Source of the DNA: CADEED01 sp036274075
GTDB taxonomy: Bacteria > Pseudomonadota > Gammaproteobacteria > Steroidobacterales > Steroidobacteraceae
Direction of reading: 5' to 3'
NCBI GenBank assembly: GCA_036274075.1
Contig: DASUGK010000096.1
Location: 1 to 20,120, forward strand
DNA length: 20,120 nt
This document shows positions 1 through 6,451 of the stretch, piece after piece. A model generated the notes under the pieces. It was given only the letters and a program-made list of their open reading frames with translations, was not told the DNA's origin and ran no database searches. Each line of letters starts with the position of its first letter. The stretch's first letter is position 1. The translations under genes were made by a program, and so were the position numbers.

Positions 1-384
1 AACGTGGAGCGGCGCGACACTCCCATCGGCCGCCTGGCGGCCACGCGCGAGCTGGCGGAGCTGCCCGAGAGCCTGGCGGCGAAAGTGCGCGGGCATTCCC
101 ACCCGCTGCTGCGCACGCACCCGGTCACCGGCGAGAAAGCGCTTTACGTGGATGGTTCCTATGCCATCGGCATCGAGGGGCTGTCGGATGCCGAAGCCGC
201 GCCGCTGCTGAAATTCCTCGTGGAGCACATCACGCAGCCCGCCTTCACCTGCCGGCTGCGCTGGGAGCCGGGCACGCTCACGCTGTGGGACAACCGGCTG
301 TGCGTACACCAGGCCTTCAACGACTACGCCGGGCATCGCCGCGAGATGTATCGGACCACGGTGGCCGGCGAGCGGCCGAGTTAG
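1..384 (+). CDS. TauD/TfdA-family Fe(II)/2-oxoglutarate dioxygenase, C-terminal part (5' truncated by window edge)
   Basis: The reading frame is open from base 1 and ends at TAG 382-384, so only the last ~127 residues are visible. The segment HPVTGEKALYV, followed by WDNRLCVHQAFNDY and then RREMYRTTV, is the C-terminal half of the TauD/TfdA fold: the His in VHQAFNDY is the distal iron ligand and the Arg in the RR-x-MYR stretch binds the 2-oxoglutarate carboxylate. Such enzymes hydroxylate sulfonates, aryloxyacetates or other small acids in the cytoplasm; the substrate cannot be told from this piece. The first GTG (base 4) is an internal codon and not the start. The stop overlaps the stop codon of the convergent reverse transcriptase gene, so no separate terminator lies between them. 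Confidence 0.85.
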   Translation, partial: NVERRDTPIGRLAATRELAELPESLAAKVRGHSHPLLRTHPVTGEKALYVDGSYAIGIEGLSDAEAAPLLKFLVEHITQPAFTCRLRWEPGTLTLWDNRLCVHQAFNDYAGHRREMYRTTVAGERPS

Positions 385-1715
385 GAACTCAGCCGCTCCG
401 CCTGCCGCGGGTTCAGCATCGACAGATAGGCCAGCTTGCCGTCCAGGACCTTGCCGGCTTTCGGGTCGGGGTTCTTCGCCTGGCGGTGCAACGCGGCGCG
501 CAGCCGGCGGCGTTCCTGGCGCGACAGTCCCATCTCGCGGTTGACGATGACGCCGGTGACGCGTTGCGCGCCACGCTGGGTCATGACGCGCGTCTTGGCG
601 TCGTTGATGCGGAATCCCTCGTCGAACACGATGCGCTGCACGGCCTTCACCAGCGCCCGCGACTGGGCGACGTCGTCGCCGGAGAAGGTGAGGTCGTCGG
701 CATACCGCGTATAGGCAAAACCGAACTTGCGCGCGAGGCCGGCGAGCCGGTGGTCCAGCGTCAGCGCCAGTGCATTGGCGATGGCCGGGCTCGTGGGCGC
801 GCCCTGCACGGCGTAGCGGCTGCCCACGGGCGCGTGGAAAATCGTCCCGTCGACTTCCACGGGCTGGCGATCGGCCTCGGTGACGAGCAGCGCGATGGTT
901 GCGGCCACCGGGTAGCTGTAGCCGTAGGCGATGAGCAGGCCGCGCACGCGGCCGACGTGCAGGCTCGGGAAGAAGTCCTTGATGTCGAGCTTGACCACGA
1001 CCTTGCGGCCGACGTGCGGGCGCGCATGCGTCGCCACCGAGCGGCCGGCGCGAAAGCCATGCGCCGCATCCGACACCGGTAGTTTGGCCAGCAGCACTTC
1101 GTTGAGCCGGCGCTGCACGGCCTTGAGGCGGCGCTTGGGCGCCATGATGATGCGCTCGCCGCCGGAGCGCTTGGGAATGGCGAAGCGCACGTAGTGCGGC
1201 GCGCGCTCCTTCTCGCGGTGCATGGCGAAATGGCGCAGCTCGCCGACGGAAAGGTCCAGCGCCTCGGCGACGTCCTGCTCGTTGCGCCACGGCGGCAGGC
1301 CGTAACGCTTCACCTGGTCCTCGTCGATGCGCAGGTCGCGCTGCGTGCGATTGCGCGTGCGCAGCGAGCCCGAGAACAGCCGCGTGGCCTCGTCCATGTC
1401 CATGACGCGCGGCTTCTTCGGCCGCGGCCAGACTCGCAGGTTGGGCTTCGGTTTCGGCAGCAGCCGGCGGTCGCGCAGCGCGCGGCGCCGATGTCCTTCC
1501 TTGAGCGGGCCGCCGTCGACTTCTATCTTCTCGGTGATGACGTCGTCGCCGCCTTCCTCGTCGTCGTCACCGAGCTGCGAGATGTCGCGCTCGGCGTGTT
1601 GGAAGGTCTCGCGGTGCTTGTGGAAGCGTTTCCAGTAGAAGCGGCCGCGGATCTCCTGGTACACCCGGTAACCGATGATGACCGCGAGGATGAGGAGGCC
1701 GACCTTCAGGTCCAT
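381..1715 (-). CDS. Retron-type reverse transcriptase with N-terminal transmembrane helix
   Basis: This 444-residue protein should copy part of the adjacent ncRNA into msDNA. Residues ~160-400 form a group-II/retron-like RT: a template-contact stretch (IPKRSGGERIIMAPK), LDIKDFF with the first catalytic Asp (~244), QGAPTSPAIAN (~304-314), YADD with the other two Asps (~338-341) and VTGVIVN (~386-392), the retron region-Y VTG signature. The retron NAxxH motif appears as HARPH. The core most resembles myxobacterial retron RTs (Mx162-like, from memory). Ahead of the core are ~150 unusual residues: a hydrophobic helix (~4-20), a basic patch, an acidic run (~48-58) and a basic/proline-rich linker. 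ATG 1715 is preferred because GGAG lies 7 nt upstream; an in-frame TTG at 1721 is too close to that site. The ncRNA ends 21 nt upstream. The stop overlaps the tauD-like stop by 3 nt. Confidence 0.92.
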   Translation of the reverse strand: MDLKVGLLILAVIIGYRVYQEIRGRFYWKRFHKHRETFQHAERDISQLGDDDEEGGDDVITEKIEVDGGPLKEGHRRRALRDRRLLPKPKPNLRVWPRPKKPRVMDMDEATRLFSGSLRTRNRTQRDLRIDEDQVKRYGLPPWRNEQDVAEALDLSVGELRHFAMHREKERAPHYVRFAIPKRSGGERIIMAPKRRLKAVQRRLNEVLLAKLPVSDAAHGFRAGRSVATHARPHVGRKVVVKLDIKDFFPSLHVGRVRGLLIAYGYSYPVAATIALLVTEADRQPVEVDGTIFHAPVGSRYAVQGAPTSPAIANALALTLDHRLAGLARKFGFAYTRYADDLTFSGDDVAQSRALVKAVQRIVFDEGFRINDAKTRVMTQRGAQRVTGVIVNREMGLSRQERRRLRAALHRQAKNPDPKAGKVLDGKLAYLSMLNPRQAERLSS

Positions 1716-1736
1716 CGGCAATCTCCCCGGGGGAAG

Positions 1737-1750
1737 ACGCGCGGCGGCGG
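1737..1750 (-). repeat. Retron a2 arm (14-bp inverted repeat, downstream copy)
   Basis: Reverse complement of 1872-1885. It ends 21 nt before the RT start codon; the RT ribosome-binding site lies between the two. Bases beyond both outer ends (1736 and 1886) do not pair, which sets the repeat at 14 bp. Confidence 0.75.
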
Positions 1751-1871
1751 AGCTACCTGCGAAGCTCTGGACTCATGGATCCCCACGTTACGTACGTGGG
1801 GAACCGTGGCGAAGTCATGGACACAGTGTCCCGCCCCGGCGAAACACCGGGGACAGAAGGCTAGCTGCGAA

Positions 1872-1885
1872 CCGCCGCCGCGCGT
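1872..1885 (-). repeat. Retron a1 arm (14-bp inverted repeat, upstream copy)
   Basis: Perfect reverse complement of 1737-1750. In retrons a1 pairs with a2 to form the long-range stem from which the branching G protrudes. The arm begins 4 nt after a candidate -10 box, so the RNA would start at or very near its first base. Confidence 0.75.
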
Positions 1886-1889
1886 GTGG

Positions 1890-1919
1890 ACTATTGTCGT
1901 GGCATCCATCGGGTGTCAA
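1890..1919 (-). promoter_or_regulatory. Sigma70-like promoter for the retron ncRNA and RT
   Basis: On the minus strand a perfect -35 TTGACA (1919-1914) is followed after 18 nt by AATAGT (1895-1890), four of six matches to the -10 consensus including the key A and final T. A start about 5 nt downstream falls on the first base of the a1 arm. The -35 box overlaps the TGA stop codon of the WH-SWIM gene, so the ncRNA-RT unit can be made separately from the two upstream partner genes. Confidence 0.6.
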
Positions 1920-3409
1920 GCCGCTCCGGCGGCGCGCAGCGCCGCGGAAGATTCGAACAGGGCGAGCATGTGCGGGCAGGGCCCGCGGTTCATCACGTTG
2001 TCCTTGAAGAACGCGCAGTCGCATTGCCCGAAGATGATGCGTTCCTCGGCGCTGACGGCGATCTCCGTGCTGGAGCCGCCGGCCGATCCGCGCACGCGCC
2101 ACAGGCGGAAAACCAGCTCGCGTTCGGTCTTCTCGCCGTTGGCCGGGTTGACGTACTTGCGGCGCTTGCGTTGCTCCTCGGCGGACACGTCATCGACGCG
2201 CACGCCCCGGGCCAGCAGCCCGCGCGCCTCCTCGCGCCGCGGGTCCGGTGGATAGAGCGCGCGCACGTCTATGGGCGGGTCGAACAGCTCCCGGTGCCGC
2301 CAGCGGCGGGCCTCCACGTCGTACATGGCGCGGCCGGCGTAGCTCAAAGCGGTCAACGCGCGCGAGGCCTCCGCCACGCCGAGGCCCGTGGCCTGCGCCA
2401 CTTCCTCGGTGCTCAGGTGGAAGGCGGCGCGCAGCCGCTCCACGATGGCGTCGTTCGCCGCCGCGGTGGCATCGGGCGTGTTGAGGTCGAAGCCGCCGCT
2501 CGATGCGAAGCCGGCGCTGGAAAATCCCGACAGCCCCAGCAGGAAAGTCATGCCGGGCAGCTTCACCGCGTAGAAACTCGGCAGCGCGCGGCCCTTGAGA
2601 TACACGTCGACCGATTCGGCGAAGGGCAGCAGCGGCTCGATGAGCTTGAGCCGGCGGCGGCCCCAGGTGCGGATGGAGCGCATCTCCGTGTAGCCATGCG
2701 TGGCGCCCACCAGCTCGACGGGGTGATCCCAGGGCTCGAGCACGAGGCGCGCGAACTTGCCCGGTTCCATCTCGTAGCGCAGCGCGCGCGGGCTGATCTT
2801 CGCCTTGTTGGCGTTCAGGAAACGGATCGCCGACAGCAGGTCGACGGGCCGCAGCCGCAGCTTCGTGCCGGGCAGGGCCATTGCGCCCTGCACCTGCAGG
2901 AAACCGCGCACCCAGGCGTCGGGGATCTCCACCTTCTGTTCGAAGCGGCCACCGGCTCCCGAGGTGGTGACCTCGAGCCCTTCGGCGCCGATGCGGAAAT
3001 GCGTGGCGCGGCTGGTGCGCATCTCGCCGATGGCGCCCCACAGCCACGCGGTGAAATCGATGTTGGTGGTGCCGTAACGCGTGGCGCCCTCGGCCTCGAA
3101 CACCGACGGGTCGACGATGAGCGCGCAGTAGGAGCTCATGTCCTGGCTGAAGGCTTCGAACCAGATGCGATCCGGATGCACGGTGATGACCGGGTCGAGC
3201 ACGCGCATGGCGAAATCGTCCTGCGATTCCCAGGCGTCCTCGGACCAGATCGCCTCACCCAGCGCGCGCAACGCGATGCGCAGCGGGAAGCCGTGTTGAA
3301 CCACCTTGCCGGCGAACTGCACCGGGCGCGACGCGGCGATCGACAGCTTCGCGCTGTCGCGCGTGGAGTCGAAGGCGCTGGGGCTGGCGTAGGTGACGAA
3401 GGCGAACAC
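1916..3409 (-). CDS. Retron-associated winged-helix + SWIM zinc-finger protein (WHSWIM)
   Basis: This 497-residue cytoplasmic protein has no signal peptide. Residues 1-310 are a mixed alpha/beta region I do not recognise. Residues ~320-372 read as a winged helix (an STEEVAQATGL helix-turn-helix, then an AGRAMYDVEARRWRHREL wing). The C-terminus carries a SWIM zinc finger, C463-x-C465-x12-C478-x-H480, a motif usually tied to DNA or protein binding. The start is a GTG placed directly after the TGA of the upstream ARM/HEAT gene, with AGGAG 7 nt before it (3421-3417), so the two are translationally coupled. The stop sits in the -35 box of the ncRNA promoter. The combination ARM + WHSWIM + RT is what I recall for type XIII retrons; I infer it senses or binds msDNA or phage DNA. 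Its exact role is not shown by the sequence. Confidence 0.85.
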   Translation of the reverse strand: MFAFVTYASPSAFDSTRDSAKLSIAASRPVQFAGKVVQHGFPLRIALRALGEAIWSEDAWESQDDFAMRVLDPVITVHPDRIWFEAFSQDMSSYCALIVDPSVFEAEGATRYGTTNIDFTAWLWGAIGEMRTSRATHFRIGAEGLEVTTSGAGGRFEQKVEIPDAWVRGFLQVQGAMALPGTKLRLRPVDLLSAIRFLNANKAKISPRALRYEMEPGKFARLVLEPWDHPVELVGATHGYTEMRSIRTWGRRRLKLIEPLLPFAESVDVYLKGRALPSFYAVKLPGMTFLLGLSGFSSAGFASSGGFDLNTPDATAAANDAIVERLRAAFHLSTEEVAQATGLGVAEASRALTALSYAGRAMYDVEARRWRHRELFDPPIDVRALYPPDPRREEARGLLARGVRVDDVSAEEQRKRRKYVNPANGEKTERELVFRLWRVRGSAGGSSTEIAVSAEERIIFGQCDCAFFKDNVMNRGPCPHMLALFESSAALRAAGAA

Positions 3410-5278
3410 TCAGGCGCTCCTGCGGTAGACGACACGCTGCTCGGCGGGCGTTGCCAGCGAGGGATGGCGCGCGAGGATGCGCGCGATCAGCCCGACCAGC
3501 GCTTCCTTGGGATAACCCTTGTCGGGCAGTGCGAAGGCCTCGCGGGCTTTCGCGAGCACGCGGCGCGCGCCGTCCTCTGTGGCGGCGGCGTTCGACAGCG
3601 CGCGGAAGGCCGCCGCACGCGTCTTGCGTTGCAGCGGCCGCAGCACCGTGCCGAGCAGGATGTCGAGGTTCTCGGCGGCGAGCTGGCGCGCGCGATCGTC
3701 GTCCACGCCGAGCGCGCGGTACGCCAGCATCTGCACGTGTATCTCGCCGCCTTCCACCAGGTCGCGGATCGCCGCGGCCGAGGACAGGTACGACTTGACC
3801 GAGCGCTCGAACAACATGCGCGCCAGCTTGTTGGAGCGGATGAGCTGCGCGTAGTTGTAGATCGAGTACGCCGGGATCAGCGTCAGCACGTTGGCGGCGC
3901 GGCGCGCGAAGGCCTCGTCGTCCAGCTTGAGTTCGGTGTACTTCTCGGCCACGAGATCGAACAGCGGACGTCGCTTGTCGGCGCGGCTCCAGGCGTCGGT
4001 GGCGTAGCGGCTGGCGAGATAGTCGGCGAGCGCGTCGTCGCCGCGATTCCAGGCCTCGTTGAACACCGCACCATAGTTGGAGCCATAGTTCGGCGTGATG
4101 TGTTTCCTGAAGGACTGGTGCACGAGCTCGGGGTAGCGCTTGTACAGCTGCAGCGCATTGTCATTGTCGAGCTGCTGCACCACGGCCAGGCCCCAGCCCA
4201 GGCCGTTCCATTCGCGCGATACGCCCGAGAGCAACGACAGGCGCCGCAGCCGTTCCGTCTCCGCGAGATTCATGTCGGAGAGGACTTCCTTGATCGCCTT
4301 GTTGTATTCGACGTGTGACCGGCAGCTGACGACGATCGCCGCCCACAGGTCGTACCAGCCGCGCGAGCGCGCATGGTCCAGCAACCGCTTCAGCGGTTTC
4401 TCGTTGCCGTAGCTGAACACGCGGGTCACGTGCTGGCGCACGTAGGGCACCACGTCGAGGCCGCGGGCCTCGACCAGCATGACCAGCGTGGTCGCCACGT
4501 TGTTGTAGAGGTGCGTCGGATGCCGGTCGGTGAGCGCCTTGCACAGCTCGGCCGGATCGCGAATCAGGCGGCACAGCGACATCACCTCGCGCGTCCAGTC
4601 TTCGAGGTTCACCTGGCGGCGATACAGCTTGAGCCGGAAATCCTCGTCGCCTGCCTGCACCGCGCATTCCGCGAGCCGCGACCAGGACACGCGTTTCTTT
4701 TCTTCGCCCCAGTAGAACATGGGCAGGTGCGAGAGGATGAAGGCGGTGGTGCAGGCGCGATCGGTGCGGTACAGCGCCACGGCCGAGTCTTCGGTGAGCG
4801 TGGCGTGGTGACCGAACATCTCGAGCACCCGCGCGCGGTTGCCGGGGCTGGCCGCCGTGAAGCGCTGGACGAGGTCGAAGTTCCAGACGGTCTCGTTCAG
4901 GCCCCAGCCACGCTCGCCGACGTTCTTCCACTCGTAGAGCCGGCGGAAGAAGCCGACCTCCCAGTCCTTCTCGACCTGGACCAGCCAGGGGTCGAGGGAT
5001 TTCGCGACTTCACCTTCCCAGGCGGCAAGTTCCCAGCGCCACGAATTGGTGGGTGGTACCCAGTGCTGCGCCCAGTACTGGCTGATGAAGGGCCGGAACA
5101 TGGCGCGATTGCGCGCGTACAGCAGCGGAGCCCAGAACCAGGTCAACGCGCGGAAATGCTGCGTGGACGCCAGCGCCTCCAGCTTGTCGCGCAGCGCGCG
5201 ATCGTCGCTGATGTTCTCGAGATGCCAGACGATGGTCTGTTTGAGTTTTTTCGTCTCGGGCGACTTCAGCCAGGACAT
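3410..5278 (-). CDS. Retron-associated ARM/HEAT-like helical-repeat protein
   Basis: First gene of the retron operon, 622 residues, almost wholly predicted helical. The C-terminal third has repeated amphipathic helix pairs (e.g. around DILLGTVLRPLQ, AAAFRALSNAAA and ALVGLIARILAR) typical of ARM/HEAT solenoids; the N-terminal half is rich in Trp, Arg and Tyr. I see no nuclease, protease, TIR, NADase or membrane-pore motif. ATG 5278 is chosen because GGAGAGG lies 5 nt upstream; a start 11 codons earlier lacks a site. The stop TGA abuts the GTG of the WH-SWIM gene. It matches the ARM component of type XIII retrons from memory of the Mestre et al. classification. It may be a scaffold or an effector; its catalytic role, if any, is unknown. 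Confidence 0.75.
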   Translation of the reverse strand: MSWLKSPETKKLKQTIVWHLENISDDRALRDKLEALASTQHFRALTWFWAPLLYARNRAMFRPFISQYWAQHWVPPTNSWRWELAAWEGEVAKSLDPWLVQVEKDWEVGFFRRLYEWKNVGERGWGLNETVWNFDLVQRFTAASPGNRARVLEMFGHHATLTEDSAVALYRTDRACTTAFILSHLPMFYWGEEKKRVSWSRLAECAVQAGDEDFRLKLYRRQVNLEDWTREVMSLCRLIRDPAELCKALTDRHPTHLYNNVATTLVMLVEARGLDVVPYVRQHVTRVFSYGNEKPLKRLLDHARSRGWYDLWAAIVVSCRSHVEYNKAIKEVLSDMNLAETERLRRLSLLSGVSREWNGLGWGLAVVQQLDNDNALQLYKRYPELVHQSFRKHITPNYGSNYGAVFNEAWNRGDDALADYLASRYATDAWSRADKRRPLFDLVAEKYTELKLDDEAFARRAANVLTLIPAYSIYNYAQLIRSNKLARMLFERSVKSYLSSAAAIRDLVEGGEIHVQMLAYRALGVDDDRARQLAAENLDILLGTVLRPLQRKTRAAAFRALSNAAATEDGARRVLAKAREAFALPDKGYPKEALVGLIARILARHPSLATPAEQRVVYRRSA

Positions 5279-5298
5279 CAACGCCTCTCCCCGCGGGA

Positions 5299-5304
5299 AA
5301 TATA
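5299..5304 (-). promoter_or_regulatory. Candidate -10 box for the retron operon (TATATT)
   Basis: TATATT matches five of six -10 positions and lies 20 nt upstream of ATG 5278, giving a short leader that holds the GGGGAGAGG ribosome-binding site. No good -35 is visible at 16-18 nt spacing. Confidence 0.35.
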
Positions 5305-5386
5305 CACGCAAGCCGCCGCCCGGTGATCACGCCGTTTGCTAGCTACAGTCCGGTGTCACCAATCGCGCGGCCGCGTCAGTAGGCAA

Positions 5387-5415
5387 TTGACAACGACGCA
5401 CCTCACGTTTTCGTC
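5387..5415 (+). promoter_or_regulatory. Candidate promoter of the kinase/phosphatase operon
   Basis: TTGACA at 5387-5392 is a perfect -35 hexamer but has no good sigma70 -10 at the right distance. The same stretch also reads as ECF-sigma-like: ACAACG, 16 nt, then CGTC at 5412-5415. Either reading gives a start about 60 nt before GTG 5479. Both are weak, and they are mutually exclusive. Confidence 0.2.
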
Positions 5416-5478
5416 ACCGGCGGCGTGCGCGCCGCGGGGGGCGGGGTACCATCGTCCCGGTCTCGAGCGGGAGGGCGC

Positions 5479-6423
5479 GTGATACTCAAAGTCGGCGCGT
5501 GGTACTACATCATCACCGGTGCACTCGGCATCCTCGGAGCCGTCGGCTCGCGACCCGGGGTCGCTGGATTGCTGATGTCCGGCCTGTTCATCGCCGTTGG
5601 CGTGGGACTGCTCAAGAAGCAGGACTGGGGACGCTTCGCAGCCCTGGGCCTCAGCCTGCTCGGATGGACACTGGGCGGGCTGCTGCTGCTGGGATCGATC
5701 ATCTGGCTGGTGGCGGTTGGAGGAGCGGGTGCGCTCCTGGGGCTGCTGTTCGCCGGCGGCATGTACTCCTTGCTCATCGTGATCGTGGCACTGGCCGTGC
5801 TGGTCTGGATCGTCGGCATCGTGATCAGCTACAGACTTTTCTGGTACCTGTGCTCGGAACAAGGCTGCGCCGAATTTGGCGTGCCTCACGGGTCGACGCA
5901 GGCGGTGCTGATCTCCACCGGCGCGTGGCTGGCATTCAGCCTGCTCAACGCGATGTGGACCGGCTCGGGCGGCATGTGGCGGCAGCTTTCGAGCGGCACC
6001 CTGGCGAGCCGCGAAGACGATGCGCAAAGGCGGGCCCTGGAGCGCGAGCGCCAGCAGGAAGCCCGGCGAATGATGAAGCAGGCACGCGCGGAGGCGGAGA
6101 AGCGGGCGGCGCAGGAGGAGGAAATCCAGGCGCAACTGGATGCTCTCCAGGCGCAGGAATCCGGCGACGAAGCCGAGGTGCCGGAAGACCTGGCGCAGGC
6201 GCCGGCCGAAGAGCAGGCGCCGGTTGGCGAAGTTCCGGTCGCCGAAGCTTCTCCCGCGCCCGAGGCGACACCCGAACCTGCGGCTGCGGCGAGCACGGTC
6301 GAAACCACCGAGGATCAACCGCAGCCTTCATCGCGCAAGATCCTCAAGTGCAAGGAGGCCTCGGGCGGTATCACCTTCACGCAGGGTTACTGCCCGCCGG
6401 GGAGCAAGCAGGTCGAGATGTGA
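5479..6423 (+). CDS. Polytopic membrane protein with coiled-coil tail and C-terminal DUF4124-like Cys motif
   Basis: The protein is 314 residues. Five to six hydrophobic segments fill residues 8-160 (about 8-24, 30-45, 53-80, 85-117, 143-160). Residues ~175-225 are a charged Ala/Arg/Glu/Gln coiled coil, 230-285 are low-complexity Pro/Ala/Glu, and the last 28 residues (KILKCKEASGGITFTQGYC, then PPGSK) resemble the two-Cys core of DUF4124-type domains, C291 and C305. The GTG at 5479 is chosen because GGAGG ends 4 nt before it; an ATG at 5425 would add 18 residues with no site. The membrane part is paralogous to the N-terminus of the CARDB protein two genes downstream (AVGVGLLKKQDWGRF versus AVGIGVWKYQRWARW). 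It heads the operon and ends 28 nt before kinase A. Function is unknown; I infer a membrane partner of the kinase. Confidence 0.8.
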   Translation: MILKVGAWYYIITGALGILGAVGSRPGVAGLLMSGLFIAVGVGLLKKQDWGRFAALGLSLLGWTLGGLLLLGSIIWLVAVGGAGALLGLLFAGGMYSLLIVIVALAVLVWIVGIVISYRLFWYLCSEQGCAEFGVPHGSTQAVLISTGAWLAFSLLNAMWTGSGGMWRQLSSGTLASREDDAQRRALERERQQEARRMMKQARAEAEKRAAQEEEIQAQLDALQAQESGDEAEVPEDLAQAPAEEQAPVGEVPVAEASPAPEATPEPAAAASTVETTEDQPQPSSRKILKCKEASGGITFTQGYCPPGSKQVEM

Positions 6424-6451
6424 GCGTCGCCGTGACGCAGTCGCCGCGGCG

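Larger units (their letters stand above)
1737..1885 (-). ncRNA. Putative retron msr-msd noncoding RNA
   Basis: This 149-nt element lies immediately upstream of the RT gene on the same strand. Its ends are a perfect 14-bp inverted repeat (a1 1885-1872, a2 1750-1737). A further AGCTA/TAGCT stem (1866-1862 with 1755-1751) stacks on it across a 5-nt bulge and leaves a G at 1861, in UAG-C context, as the candidate branching guanosine. Next comes an msr-like hairpin (1855-1827; CCCCGG/CCGGGG core) whose loop TGTTTCG resembles the GTTTC loop of the Ec86 msr. A second hairpin (1805-1777) has eight G:C-rich pairs plus one A-T pair around a 5-nt loop, extended past one T-T mismatch; it is the likely msd stem. 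The order a1-msr-msd-a2-RT is the canonical retron order. The exact msr/msd boundary and branch point are inferred. Confidence 0.8.

Noticed and set aside
1706..1909. Small minus-strand frame of 67 codons between WH-SWIM and RT
   Set aside because: It covers the ncRNA hairpins and a1/a2 repeats, has no ribosome-binding site, and its sequence is explained by the RNA structure.
1886..4318. Long plus-strand open frame (810 codons) across the retron partner genes
   Set aside because: It runs antisense to the WH-SWIM and ARM/HEAT genes, has low-complexity Arg/Ala/Gly/His composition and no domain; it is a product of high GC. The minus-strand genes have motifs, ribosome-binding sites and coupling.
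5010..5330. ATG-like start of the ARM/HEAT gene further upstream (5311)
   Set aside because: That start has no ribosome-binding site and would place the TATATT -10 box inside the coding region, whereas ATG 5278 has GGAGAGG 5 nt before it.
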